From: Flavobacterium gawalongense
GTDB taxonomy: Bacteria; Bacteroidota; Bacteroidia; Flavobacteriales; Flavobacteriaceae
DNA: 64,000 nucleotides
NCBI RefSeq assembly: GCF_007097265.1
Contig: NZ_VJZP01000023.1
Span: 1 to 64,000, forward strand
Direction: 5' to 3'
Shown: positions 53,584 through 62,237 of the stretch, piece after piece
How the letters are laid out: each line of letters starts with the position of its first letter
Position numbering within the stretch: position 1 is the first letter of the stretch
Notes under the pieces: generated by a model
Databases searched by the model: none
The model's input: the letters and a program-made list of their open reading frames with translations, nothing else
Told to the model about the DNA's origin: nothing
Program-made: the position numbers and the translations under genes

Positions 53584-54492
53584 TTATTGACCTACAGAAA
53601 CTTCTACTTGCGCTGATTGAATCATCACTCCTTTAAAGTTAACTTGTGGTTTGATTATTTTAGTTATTACTTCAGATCCTTTTTCTAAATTTTCATCTTC
53701 AACCATATTCGCCACCATTTTCATTCGTGGGTCGAATGGTTTGTTTAGTATCTCTGGCATATCATAACCATTTGCTGCAAAGTTATCTTCAATACGTTTT
53801 ACTGACGCTGATAGTTGCTTCAAACCCTTAGTATTGGTATCCATATTGGATAGGTTTTTATTTATACGCACAATTTCATCAGCTACTTTTAATGCTAGTG
53901 AATGGTCTATTTCTTCTGATTTATTAGCCGGTATTTTAGCTCTTTCTTCTTGTACTAATTTTAGTTGAGTTTCTAGTACTTCCGTCAATTTAGTATCTAA
54001 TTTCACTCCTTCTTCTTCGAGTGTTTTCTTAGTTTTACTAATTTGTGCTTCCACATCTGTTTTATCAGTAGTTTGCCGTTTGCTTACTAACCAATACACT
54101 AACCCTGAAACTATAATAGCACCTAATATTCCAATAATAGACCACAATGAATTCTTACTTAATGAATTGTCAACCTGTGTGAATTTTTGATTTGTTGTTG
54201 TTTCTGAATTTGTTATTTTCCCATTTAACTCTGAATTTGTCTTTTGAATATCAGAAATATTTGATTGCACTTTTTTATTAAGAGTGTCAAGTTTTTGATT
54301 TACAGTGGCTATTTTAGAATTTATTGAACTGATTTCAATTTTCAGTTTATTGTTTTCAGATTGAAGTGACTTTACCTTTTCTGTCAAAGGCTTAATTTCC
54401 TTGCCTATATCTTCTTTGGTTACTTGTGCAAAAGCATCAAAACAAGAGAGTAGGAAAAGTGCGGATATTAGTTGTTTTTTCATTTTATACAT
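53584..54492 (-). CDS. Membrane-anchored GrpE-like nucleotide-exchange protein
   Basis: 302 residues. A signal-like start (LLSCFDAFAQ) precedes a coiled coil (about 25-110), a TM helix (116-137, WSIIGILGAIIVSGLVYWL), a second coiled coil (140-190) and a head at 205-300. The head matches GrpE by pattern: KRIEDNFAANGYDMPEILN, KPFDPRMKMVANMV and GSEVITKIIKPQVNFKG, ending in VMIQSAQVEVSV. GrpE normally is soluble. A membrane-anchored exchange factor next to its own Hsp70 gene would tether the chaperone at the inner membrane. The GrpE reading is from pattern, not a search. Confidence 0.7.
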   Translation of the reverse strand: MYKMKKQLISALFLLSCFDAFAQVTKEDIGKEIKPLTEKVKSLQSENNKLKIEISSINSKIATVNQKLDTLNKKVQSNISDIQKTNSELNGKITNSETTTNQKFTQVDNSLSKNSLWSIIGILGAIIVSGLVYWLVSKRQTTDKTDVEAQISKTKKTLEEEGVKLDTKLTEVLETQLKLVQEERAKIPANKSEEIDHSLALKVADEIVRINKNLSNMDTNTKGLKQLSASVKRIEDNFAANGYDMPEILNKPFDPRMKMVANMVEDENLEKGSEVITKIIKPQVNFKGVMIQSAQVEVSVGQ

Positions 54493-54499
54493 CAGTTAT

Positions 54500-56746
54500 T
54501 TATTTATTAAAGAAAGTGGATTGATCTATTGTGGATGATGATGCATTACCATTAGCAACCGTATAAAGAGTAACTGTTGCATTTGTAAATCCTCTTGAAC
54601 TATCTTCAAAATATTCCTCTCCATCAAATTCTGAAAAATTCACATCAGATTCAAAATTTCCTTTAGTACCACAACTATTTTCTATATTTGGATTCCAATC
54701 ATTACCATAAAATACTCTTATTTTATAATTGCCCTGAGCAATGCTTGACATTTTAAAAGTAGAATTTTTTTGCACATATTCATTTCTTATAGTTCTGTCT
54801 TTAGATACACTGTACAAGCATATAATTGCATCAGAGCTACCACCATTTTTTATTGTCAAAGTAGCATTGCCTTGATAGTCACCTGAACCAAAACAATTAT
54901 CTAGCGGTGAAGCACCATTTTCTAATTTATTACCAATATACTCACTTGAATATTGTTCGGCAGGCATTGCTATAGCGGTTGTATCTATAGCTGCTACTGA
55001 TGAATCAACATATGGATAAGCTGCTGTTGAATTAATTGTCTCAATTGCATTAGAATCAACTGCTGTTTCATGGTTTGAATTATTGTCATCATCATTTTTG
55101 CTCGCTGCTCTACAAGACTTAATTACAATTATAAAAAGAATTATTCCGAAAATCCACCCGCCCCAATTAATATCTTCTGAATTAGATTTTGGAGGAGTAT
55201 AGGTAGGACTAGTTCTTGGCGATGTTAACGGTCTTGGAGTAGTGCTTGGGGAAGATGAACCATGACTTGGCGTACTAACGTCTAACTGTACACAAAGATT
55301 TTTTAAAGCATTTCTATTCTGGTTAAATCGTCCTGTTTTATAGTCACCCTCCATATCTAAAGTGCCAATCAAATTGGTCACTTCCCAACCCATTCTTAGG
55401 GCAGTCTTTATTTTATTCAAAGTTCCGTATCTGTCTACTGCAATTTTATATTCAAAATTATCTTGAGCATTGTTTACTTCTTCAATGATAAAACTTTGTG
55501 CCTGACTAGCAACACGTGTTGAAAGTTTTAAATACATTTCATCAGTAGCACCTAAAGTATTCTTTATGTTGTTTAAATGTGGTTTACTCAAGTTAATAAA
55601 TGCTCTTGCATTTTCAATCGTCTCGGCTTTTTTATCAAATTTATCGAGTATTTCAATTAAAGCTGTTAAATCTGCACTTATCTTATTGTGTTTTTCTCTT
55701 TCTGGTTTTTCATCAATCCATTCTTGGAGGTGTTCTGTATTTTCCCGACATCTTTGAATTGCAATGCTTCCAACGGCCAATTTTTTTGCTTTTTTGAATA
55801 AATCCATTGCTTTTTCGCTTGAATCAGTATTTGTATCTCTATATTTTTTAAAATAAACAATTCCACATTGTAATATTTCATCAGAAAGTTTATCAGTGAT
55901 GGATGTAAATTGAATATTGCTTTTGCCTAGAATATTTTGAATTGTATTTATTCTTTCGTTTTCATTTTCAAATAGGCTTAACCCTAAATCATACGCTTTA
56001 CTTGGATTTTCTTTTCTTTTCGATTTTGTTTCATCAATCTTGGTTTTGATATGGTCAATTGGTTTTGAAACGAAATCATTTAAATAATTTTGCTTTGCAG
56101 TAAATGAAATTTTTGTAATGCATTCAAGATACCAATCCACAATGTTTTTATCTACTTTTTCAATTTCATAATAAACTTGTGTTAAAAACTGGATTTGCAA
56201 AGCTTCTTTAGATACTTTATAAGTTTCGTCCGAAGAAAATTTAATAAAATCATCTATAAAATCGCTTTCTAAAAACTTTAATTTTAGAGTAATTCCCTTT
56301 TCTAGATTTTTTTTAGTAATTGTTGCCTTTTTGAAAGCACTATTGAGGTATAATGTGGAAAGGTTTTGAAAAGCCGATGCGTTTCTTTTTGTAACTTCTT
56401 CCGCTGCTGCTAATTTTATCCAAACATAAATAGCTTCTTTAGCCTCCTCTTTTGAAGATTTTAAAGCATCAAACATAGGTTCGTCTGTTATCGCATTACC
56501 ATTATAAAACCAAAATAAAGAAGCATTTACACGATCATTATTCAAATTCAGTTTTGAAATAGCATCATCAACGGCATCAATATTTCTGTTTAAAGAACCA
56601 ATAATTGGAAAGCTAAAATCTTCTGGAACCTCCTGTTCCGCCTCAATATACATTTTGAGTTTTTTAGTTTTAGTATGCTCTTCCTTTGTTGAAGTACCAA
56701 CTAATATTCCGATTATTCTATATGGGTTGTTTAAAACTGACTCCAT
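54500..56746 (-). CDS. Large membrane protein with J-like N-terminus and extracytoplasmic beta domain
   Basis: 748 residues. It starts NPYRIIGILVGTSTKEEHTK, which resembles the first helices of a J domain, but I find no HPD tripeptide. A TPR-like helical body follows (about 60-480). A Ser/Thr/Pro linker (about 485-520, SSPSTTPRPLTSPRTSPTYT) leads to a TM helix (about 526-543, WGGWIFGIILFIIVI). An exported C-terminal domain of about 200 residues has a repeated TLTIKNGG / TVTLYTVANG strand pattern. It is co-transcribed with the GrpE-like and Hsp70 genes. A substrate-receiving co-chaperone is my inference. Confidence 0.75.
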   Translation of the reverse strand: MESVLNNPYRIIGILVGTSTKEEHTKTKKLKMYIEAEQEVPEDFSFPIIGSLNRNIDAVDDAISKLNLNNDRVNASLFWFYNGNAITDEPMFDALKSSKEEAKEAIYVWIKLAAAEEVTKRNASAFQNLSTLYLNSAFKKATITKKNLEKGITLKLKFLESDFIDDFIKFSSDETYKVSKEALQIQFLTQVYYEIEKVDKNIVDWYLECITKISFTAKQNYLNDFVSKPIDHIKTKIDETKSKRKENPSKAYDLGLSLFENENERINTIQNILGKSNIQFTSITDKLSDEILQCGIVYFKKYRDTNTDSSEKAMDLFKKAKKLAVGSIAIQRCRENTEHLQEWIDEKPEREKHNKISADLTALIEILDKFDKKAETIENARAFINLSKPHLNNIKNTLGATDEMYLKLSTRVASQAQSFIIEEVNNAQDNFEYKIAVDRYGTLNKIKTALRMGWEVTNLIGTLDMEGDYKTGRFNQNRNALKNLCVQLDVSTPSHGSSSPSTTPRPLTSPRTSPTYTPPKSNSEDINWGGWIFGIILFIIVIKSCRAASKNDDDNNSNHETAVDSNAIETINSTAAYPYVDSSVAAIDTTAIAMPAEQYSSEYIGNKLENGASPLDNCFGSGDYQGNATLTIKNGGSSDAIICLYSVSKDRTIRNEYVQKNSTFKMSSIAQGNYKIRVFYGNDWNPNIENSCGTKGNFESDVNFSEFDGEEYFEDSSRGFTNATVTLYTVANGNASSSTIDQSTFFNK

Positions 56747-57144
56747 CGTCTTTTCTCTCTTAAATTAATATAATCAGTGAATGTACTTGTCTTAATTATG
56801 TCTTTTTTTAAATTTGAATAATAATTTGATTTGTCAGATAGAAAACCCAAGTATGAAAAAAAAGAAGGTATGAAACTAAAAACAAAGGTAATTCCAATTA
56901 TAAAAGATGGTATTCCAAAAACTAGGTTTAACCAGTTTGCAATGTCAAAAGAAGCTATTAGACCACAAATAATACCTATCCCCAGAAATATTATTTCAAC
57001 TTTAAATGTTTTATTAAAACTTGAAACTGGATTTATATTTAATTTAGGATTATCGTTAAAAAGTTCTTTCATAATTTTATATTCCTTTTCAGATAAATCT
57101 GGTGGTTTGTTAAAAATATAACTTGTATATTGAATTTTTGCCAT
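56731..57144 (-). CDS. Two-TM membrane protein of the chaperone island
   Basis: 137 residues. A hydrophilic N-terminus (about 45 residues, ending SSFNKTFKVE) leads to two or three hydrophobic helices (IIFLGIGIICGLIASF and LVFGIPSFIIGITFVF) and a basic tail. I do not recognise the family. It overlaps the J-like protein start by 16 bases, so it is in the same transcript. Confidence 0.6.
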   Translation of the reverse strand: MAKIQYTSYIFNKPPDLSEKEYKIMKELFNDNPKLNINPVSSFNKTFKVEIIFLGIGIICGLIASFDIANWLNLVFGIPSFIIGITFVFSFIPSFFSYLGFLSDKSNYYSNLKKDIIKTSTFTDYINLREKRRWSQF

Positions 57145-57145
57145 A

Positions 57146-57334
57146 TTATCTTCTTTGAGTTACAAGATAGAACTGCCAAGTATAAGCACGATTACTTTCA
57201 AAATTCTTTATTCCGACATTTGGGACCACACCTGGGGCAGATGCTCTAAAATCGTAATCTCCTGGAGTTAAAACAATATTTTTTGTTTCTTTTGGTGAGA
57301 ACTTATATGCTACCGAATTTAATTTTAAAGTCAT
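57146..57334 (-). CDS. Small beta-domain protein, probably the C-terminal fragment of a longer one
   Basis: 62 residues (LTPGDYDFRASAPGVVPN, KNFESNRAYTWQFYLV). It has the look of a carrier or ligand-binding beta domain, with no start of its own that looks like a domain. The ATG overlaps the stop of a 22-residue hydrophobic ORF (ATGA). I read the pair as a broken exported protein: signal peptide, then loss of the middle, then this domain. It could also be a normal two-ORF pair. Confidence 0.5.
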   Translation of the reverse strand: MTLKLNSVAYKFSPKETKNIVLTPGDYDFRASAPGVVPNVGIKNFESNRAYTWQFYLVTQRR

Positions 57335-57399
57335 AGTAATGTTAGTATTGTTAAAAGAATTATTGAAAGTGCTAAGATAGTTTTAAAAAGTATTTTCAT
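57331..57399 (-). CDS. 22-residue hydrophobic ORF upstream of the beta-domain gene
   Basis: From the ATG at 57399: MKILFKTILALSIILLTILTLL, ending in TGA that overlaps the next ATG. The residue pattern is a signal peptide or single membrane anchor. It is either a leader peptide or the detached signal of the following 62-residue ORF, separated from it by a frameshift or deletion. Confidence 0.45.
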   Translation of the reverse strand: MKILFKTILALSIILLTILTLL

Positions 57400-57614
57400 T
57401 GTGGGGGCTTGTATTTTTTTTAAATTTGTAAATGACTTTTTATGTTTAAAAATGTTAAAAATAGTTTAATTCTCATTCTTATTTATGTTTAGATGGATAA
57501 TATTTACTGTAATGTTGATTCATCGTTTCTAATTGTTCAGATTGTTAACTTTTTACAAGTCTACAGTCACAAAAAAATTACTTCTTTATGGTTTTCCTCA
57601 TTTGGGGTAAAAAA

Positions 57615-57902
57615 TTATAATTTAATCCAGTTGCTCGCAATCCAGTCTAATAATTCTTCTCGATAAATTTGATGTTCTAAAATAGAGTGTTGTAAAAAGC
57701 TTTCTACTTTTTGGAAACTTGCTTTTGTTTGAGGGACTTTATATTTTTCTAAAAACTGATTACAAAAATGGACTACTTCACATTCTTCAGTTTTATCTAC
57801 ATAAATGGGATTGAAAATTTCAATATACTTGGGATTATTTGTTGCATCGACTGTTTGTGAATATCCTGTAAATGCTAAGTCTTCAGTTGTAAAATTGGCC
57901 AT
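57615..57902 (-). CDS. Hypothetical protein
   Basis: 95 residues, soluble, with no signal or TM (SLQHSILEHQIYREELLDWIA is a helical tail). I do not recognise it. It lies between the chaperone island and the two-component genes, preceded by a palindrome (57957-57974) that may regulate it. Confidence 0.55.
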   Translation of the reverse strand: MANFTTEDLAFTGYSQTVDATNNPKYIEIFNPIYVDKTEECEVVHFCNQFLEKYKVPQTKASFQKVESFLQHSILEHQIYREELLDWIASNWIKL

Positions 57903-57956
57903 TTTTTAAATTTTAAAGTTAAACAGGCCAAACGTAATCCTAATAAAAATTAATTC

Positions 57957-57974
57957 TTTACGGGAAACCGTAAA
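57957..57974. promoter_or_regulatory. Perfect palindrome TTTACGGGAAACCGTAAA, candidate operator
   Basis: Seven-base arms TTTACGG/CCGTAAA around GAAA, followed by GGGGG. It lies 55 bases before the hypothetical gene at 57615-57902. As DNA it would suit binding by a dimeric regulator such as the nearby response regulator; as RNA it would form a GAAA-tetraloop hairpin. Confidence 0.5.
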
Positions 57975-58120
57975 AGGGGGTAATTATTTTCAAAAAAGTT
58001 GAAAAAAATATTCAGTTCGTACGATTCGGGATTACTAATTTTTTAAATTAATTAGTGACTATTAGTTGAGTGGGCTATGGAATTTTTGTTCCTTTCTTTT
58101 ATAGAGTACGATGGAGAAGA

Positions 58121-58789
58121 TTATACCAATCCTAAATCTTTGGTTATGGAAATAAGATGCACATTGTTACTGGCCTTGAAATATATTTTAAGTTTATTGA
58201 TTCGCTTCTCTATGCTACTGCTGCCATTAGGAATGATTCCGGATTTTTTAAATTCTAATGCTATTTCGTCTAGAATTAACCCTTTAGATAAAAATTTCAA
58301 AAGAGAAATGTCATAGGCTTCAATTTCCAGGATTGATTTGTCTCTTAATAGATGCGACAAATCAGTAGAAATGATTTTCTCATCATTGTTAAATATGTTT
58401 TGAATAGCATTTTTAAGTTGAGGAATGCTATTGCGTCCTTTAGATACGTAGGCATTGATTCCGGAATTATTAAAAAGAGATTTTATTCTAAAAGATTTAT
58501 CTTCAATAGAAAATATTATCATTTTGATGTTTGGCTGTAGTTTTTTCACAGCGTCAATTAACTCCTCACCTGTAGAGAGTCTATTTTCTCGATGATCGGG
58601 TTTAAATGATAAATCACTGATCAGTAAATCAAAAGGTTCCTCATCATGAAGTGCTTTTTTTATTTTCAAAAAAGCATCATCACAGTATTTTGCATGGTGA
58701 ATTTCTACAACAGAAAGTTCCTCGAGTGCTTGAACAACTGTCATACTAATACTGTCTAAATCTTCGGCAACTAAAATTTTATGGAACAT
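58121..58789 (-). CDS. Response regulator with C-terminal DNA-binding domain (NarL/LuxR type)
   Basis: 222 residues. Receiver domain: acidic pair in ILVAEDLDS, phospho-acceptor Asp59 in LLISDLSF, switch residues near MIIFSIED, and Lys in YVSKGRNS. The C-terminal 75 residues form a helix-turn-helix (SILEIEAYDISLLKFLSKGL, then a recognition helix in SSSIEKRINKLKIYF). It lies directly downstream of the sensor kinase by 10 bases and is its likely partner. Confidence 0.88.
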   Translation of the reverse strand: MFHKILVAEDLDSISMTVVQALEELSVVEIHHAKYCDDAFLKIKKALHDEEPFDLLISDLSFKPDHRENRLSTGEELIDAVKKLQPNIKMIIFSIEDKSFRIKSLFNNSGINAYVSKGRNSIPQLKNAIQNIFNNDEKIISTDLSHLLRDKSILEIEAYDISLLKFLSKGLILDEIALEFKKSGIIPNGSSSIEKRINKLKIYFKASNNVHLISITKDLGLV

Positions 58790-58799
58790 AAGGCTATTA

Positions 58800-60524
58800 T
58801 TATATTGGAAAAATAATCTTTACTTTGAATCCTTTGTTGGATTTAGTATCAAAAGTAGTTGTTCCTTTTATAGCCTGAATACGGTTTTCCACATTCTGCA
58901 GTCCATTTTTTGATTTTTTTTCGTCAAATGCTGCTCCAACGCCGTTATCAGTGTAATCTATTTGTAATTTATTTTCATTTTTTTTGAAAGTTAGTATGAC
59001 TATGCTGCATTGGCTGTGCTTTTTCATGTTGACAAGTAATTCTTGCAGCACACGGTAAACAGTTGTTTTTTTATTGCTTTCTAAAGTTGCCCAATTGATA
59101 GTATCAATTCCATTGGTCAATATATTAACTTCATTAGTATTGAATCCGGACATCATGTCTTTCAAGTTAGATATAAAAAGAGAGCCTGTCTCGATAGTAC
59201 TGTTTTCTTTAGAAATGTTTCGTGTTCTGGAATAAATAGTGTCCAAATTGGTAAGCAATTTTTCTTTATTTTGGCTGTTGGATAAATCTTGTGTTTCGGC
59301 AAAAGCCATGGTATGATACACATCGTTAGCCAACTCATCATGTAGTTTTTTTGCAATTCGAATCTCGGTGTCGTACGAAATTTTTATTTTTTCTCTTTTA
59401 CTTTTGGTTATAAGAAAATGGGATATGAAAATACTAATCAAAATAATAATTCCAACTGCAAAATATAAAAGTTGATTTCTATTTTTTTGTTGTTCTAATT
59501 GAAGTGCATTTTCTGCTTTTTGGGCTTTGAGTTTTAAATTTTCTTCTTTTTCTTTTTTGGAATCATATTTCATTTTAGCAAATTGATTTTTTGCCTTTTG
59601 TCTCACTTTATTAATGCTATCATTAATAAGCAGGTGTAACATGGAGAATTTTTTGGATTCATTCCCAATGCTATTTTCTATCAATAGTGCTAATGATTTC
59701 AATCGAATATTTACACTGTTTATTTCTGTGGCTTTTTGATAGGCCATTCTTGCATAGCTATTAGATTTTTCAAAATTATCATCTTTATAAAATTCAGAAA
59801 AATGAATATAACTCGCCATTATTCCAAAGTCATCTTCTATCTGTTTTCTTATTTTTAAAGATTGATCCATATAATTAAGGCTTTTTGAATCACCAATTTT
59901 AAAATAACAATAGCCCAAATTATCTAGTACTCTTGCTTTGTTCTCATCACTGTTTGGAATCTTTTTATTTAGAGTCAAAGGCAAAAGAATTTGTATGGCA
60001 TGTAGATAATCTTCTTTATCCATAAATACCACTGCAATATTATTCTTAAGAACTACTTTCTGTAATTCATTATCCGCTTGATTATAGGCTTGATTGTAAT
60101 AATAAATCGCATTATTATAATCATATAGGTTTTCATAATTAATCCCTAATAGATTAAAAATAGCACATTTATAAGCTGGGTTTGTATCTTTTTGAAATAG
60201 TGATATGGCTTCAGTCGCTGTAGTTTCACTACTTGAATAATCCCCTTCATTTTGTTGAATGATGGCCATTTTTAGTAATGAATAAATTATCTTTTCATTA
60301 TCTGTTGAAACATCAGAAGTAGATTTTATTTTATTATAATAATAGAAAGCACTATCGTTTTTTTGGTTCTCAAAATATTTTTCAGCAAGTGAAAAATAGT
60401 GATTATATTCAGTATCATTTTTGGGTTTTGGTGTAATATTCGTTTCTTTTTTGCAGGATAAAAGTCCTATAAACAAAAGAAAGTATAAAATAAAAAACGG
60501 GGAATTTAACTTTTTAAGTTTCAT
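58800..60524 (-). CDS. TPR-containing sensor histidine kinase (HisKA_3 type), lipoprotein
   Basis: 574 residues. A lipobox (FIGLLSC) and an exported TPR region (about residues 35-300, with repeats such as AIFNLLGINYENLYDYNNAIYY) are followed by a TM helix (YFAVGIIILISIFISHFL). The kinase part has phospho-acceptor His in IAKKLHDELANDVYH and ATP site HSQCSIVIL, DYTDNGVGAAFD and GLQNVENRIQ. This architecture is widespread in Bacteroidota. The input signal is unknown. It pairs with the NarL-type regulator. Confidence 0.9.
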   Translation of the reverse strand: MKLKKLNSPFFILYFLLFIGLLSCKKETNITPKPKNDTEYNHYFSLAEKYFENQKNDSAFYYYNKIKSTSDVSTDNEKIIYSLLKMAIIQQNEGDYSSSETTATEAISLFQKDTNPAYKCAIFNLLGINYENLYDYNNAIYYYNQAYNQADNELQKVVLKNNIAVVFMDKEDYLHAIQILLPLTLNKKIPNSDENKARVLDNLGYCYFKIGDSKSLNYMDQSLKIRKQIEDDFGIMASYIHFSEFYKDDNFEKSNSYARMAYQKATEINSVNIRLKSLALLIENSIGNESKKFSMLHLLINDSINKVRQKAKNQFAKMKYDSKKEKEENLKLKAQKAENALQLEQQKNRNQLLYFAVGIIILISIFISHFLITKSKREKIKISYDTEIRIAKKLHDELANDVYHTMAFAETQDLSNSQNKEKLLTNLDTIYSRTRNISKENSTIETGSLFISNLKDMMSGFNTNEVNILTNGIDTINWATLESNKKTTVYRVLQELLVNMKKHSQCSIVILTFKKNENKLQIDYTDNGVGAAFDEKKSKNGLQNVENRIQAIKGTTTFDTKSNKGFKVKIIFPI

Positions 60525-60580
60525 TCCCCGAAAATACAGAAATTAATTAAATTTAAATATAGTTCTAATTATGATTTTGT

Positions 60581-60604
60581 ATTATTATTATTATTATTAT
60601 TATT
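60581..60604. repeat. ATT trinucleotide microsatellite
   Basis: About eight copies of ATT in a row just after the stop of the small lipoprotein (TAA at 60609-60611). It could vary in length by slippage but lies outside coding frames I trust. Confidence 0.85.
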
Positions 60605-60608
60605 GCTA

Positions 60609-60785
60609 TTATTTTGGAGGAGGAATTGGAGTTTGACCACTTTGTCCATCAATTGGATCACTATCTGCATCAGCGGATATTTGTTGTTTATTATTGTTTG
60701 GAGTTGTTCCCACTTCGTCATTGGAGCAAGAAACCATCGCAACACATGCAATGATATAACACGATACTAGAATTATTCTTTTCAT
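60609..60785 (-). CDS. Small lipoprotein
   Basis: 58 residues from the ATG at 60785. Signal MKRIILVSCYIIACVAMVSC, then an acidic, Asn-rich part and a C-terminus ending DSDPIDGQSGQTPIPPPK. Lipid-anchored; the family is unknown to me. It lies just upstream of the sensor kinase on the same strand and could be part of its unit. The longer frame from 60863 contains non-coding residues. Confidence 0.65.
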   Translation of the reverse strand: MKRIILVSCYIIACVAMVSCSNDEVGTTPNNNKQQISADADSDPIDGQSGQTPIPPPK

Positions 60786-61125
60786 TTTTTTGGAATTAAA
60801 AATTAGACATAGGTTGGGCTGTCCGATATGGAAATCGAATCTTTGCCATAATTGGCAAGCCATTAAAACATTTTGTTCTTTTGCTTTTTGGGAAGTGAAG
60901 TGCGCTGAAACAAAATGGTATTATTTATACTTCCCGAATAAACTTGCCATGCTGTTTAGCGACACTTTTTTTAGAACTAGTTTTGTACATTTGTCTTGAT
61001 TGCAATTCAAAACAGGAACTGATTCTGTAGCAAAGGAATGCTGTCTTTGTTGAATAATTTTAATAGAATTCCGATGATTCCGCTAATTCAGAAGGTTTCC
61101 ATAGGATTCCGAATAATTCCAATAA
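60786..61125. other. Intergenic region between divergent genes
   Basis: Contains nested short inverted repeats: ATTTTGTT/AACAAAAT (60870-60877 with 60909-60916) and GGGAAGT/ACTTCCC (60890-60896 with 60929-60935). Several ATTCCG/AATTCC repeats lie before the next gene. No credible frame. Confidence 0.4.
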
Positions 61126-62013
61126 ATGCGTATGAACAAAATTACTTTTGAAGAATATAAGAGTGGTATTAGAGTTAAATATGAGGTGTCGAGAATTGAT
61201 GATGTCACTGGTATTTTATTAAATCCTACACCTGCTCAATTGCGAAATCTGTGTTTGATGAAACTTGATAATAGCTTAACAAAAACTGATTCGAATGTAT
61301 TTAGAATGTTTTTTAATGTAAAGGAAGAAGAACATCTGAGAAAGGAAATTGAGAATTTTGATATTGGAAAATTCAAACCTATAATCTCATTTTTAAAAGG
61401 AGAGAAAGATTCTGAGAATATGGCAAGGATTGAATTGGCAGCCATTCTGGTTAATTTTAATCCAAGACCTTACAATAAGTATTTGCTTAACGATAAAATT
61501 AGTGGAAGAGAAAATCCAGAAGATTCTTTATTTGTTGAAGAAAAGGAATCGGTTATAGATAATATTCCTTTTGGATTCATCGAAAAAGTTGCTTTAAAAG
61601 GAAAAGATGATAAGATTGAAAAGAAGACAGCAATATTTTTAGCAGTATTATTATCCTTGTTTTTTATGGGATATACTGTAAAAGGGGTTTTCTTTCCAAA
61701 AAAGGAATGTATGCAGTGGGAGGGGAATCATTATATAGCCGTAGATTGTGCTAATGATAAATTAGGAATTGGTCAATTAGAGTTGATTATTCCCATTGAT
61801 GAAAACATTATGAAGCTAAATAAATTGGATTCAAATAGGAAGATAAACTTCTTTAAGAATGATAAACCAGTAGTTTGGTATTGTAAGCACGATGGAGTAG
61901 TGGAGCTTTTCAATACTCCAGGATTTCATCCAGAAACTGGAAAACCTTTGAAGCCCATTACTAAGTACATTATAAAAAAGTACAATTTGAAGGAAATGAT
62001 TAATGCCATTTAG
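61126..62013 (+). CDS. Hypothetical single-TM protein
   Basis: 295 residues. A soluble N-terminal part (about 1-165), one TM helix (about 172-188, AVLLSLFFMGYTVKGVFFP), and a C-terminal part (ECMQWEGNHYIAVDCAND, GVVELFNTPGFHPETGKP). The two cysteines after the TM may form a disulfide if exported. No known family recognised; possibly an anti-sigma-like layout. The ATG at 61132 is an alternative start. It stands alone. Confidence 0.6.
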   Translation: MRMNKITFEEYKSGIRVKYEVSRIDDVTGILLNPTPAQLRNLCLMKLDNSLTKTDSNVFRMFFNVKEEEHLRKEIENFDIGKFKPIISFLKGEKDSENMARIELAAILVNFNPRPYNKYLLNDKISGRENPEDSLFVEEKESVIDNIPFGFIEKVALKGKDDKIEKKTAIFLAVLLSLFFMGYTVKGVFFPKKECMQWEGNHYIAVDCANDKLGIGQLELIIPIDENIMKLNKLDSNRKINFFKNDKPVVWYCKHDGVVELFNTPGFHPETGKPLKPITKYIIKKYNLKEMINAI

Positions 62014-62056
62014 AAATTGGAATTAATCCGATCTTAGCTCCCTCTCCTTTGAATTG

Positions 62057-62076
62057 CCTCCAGCTTTAGCTGGAGG
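62057..62076. repeat. Hairpin CCTCCAGC/GCTGGAGG
   Basis: An 8-bp perfect stem with loop TTTA, 44 bases after the hypothetical gene. A second hairpin (TTGGCT/AGCCAA) follows at 62097-62110. No T tract, so a REP-like repeat is as likely as a terminator. Confidence 0.5.
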
Positions 62077-62168
62077 ATAGTAGATTGAAAATAAGATTGG
62101 CTTTAGCCAAAAGATTGTTGTTTGCTAATTTGCAATTCATATTAAAAAAAAACATTACAGAAAACAAA

Positions 62169-62198
62169 AAACCCCATTCGCCGCGGCGAATGAGGTTT
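62169..62198 (-). terminator. Terminator of the thrS-infC-rpmI-rplT operon
   Basis: Stem around CATTCGCC/GGCGAATG (62175-62182 with 62185-62192), extended by AAACC/GGTTT. On the minus strand it is followed by a T tract. Confidence 0.8.
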
Positions 62199-62237
62199 CT
62201 ATATAAGTAAGTAATCTAAATTGAGTTGATAAAACGT

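Noticed and set aside
60569..60751. 60-residue Asn-rich frame over the ATT microsatellite
   Set aside because: The Asn run is only the translated microsatellite. The overlapping lipoprotein frame has a proper signal and lipobox.
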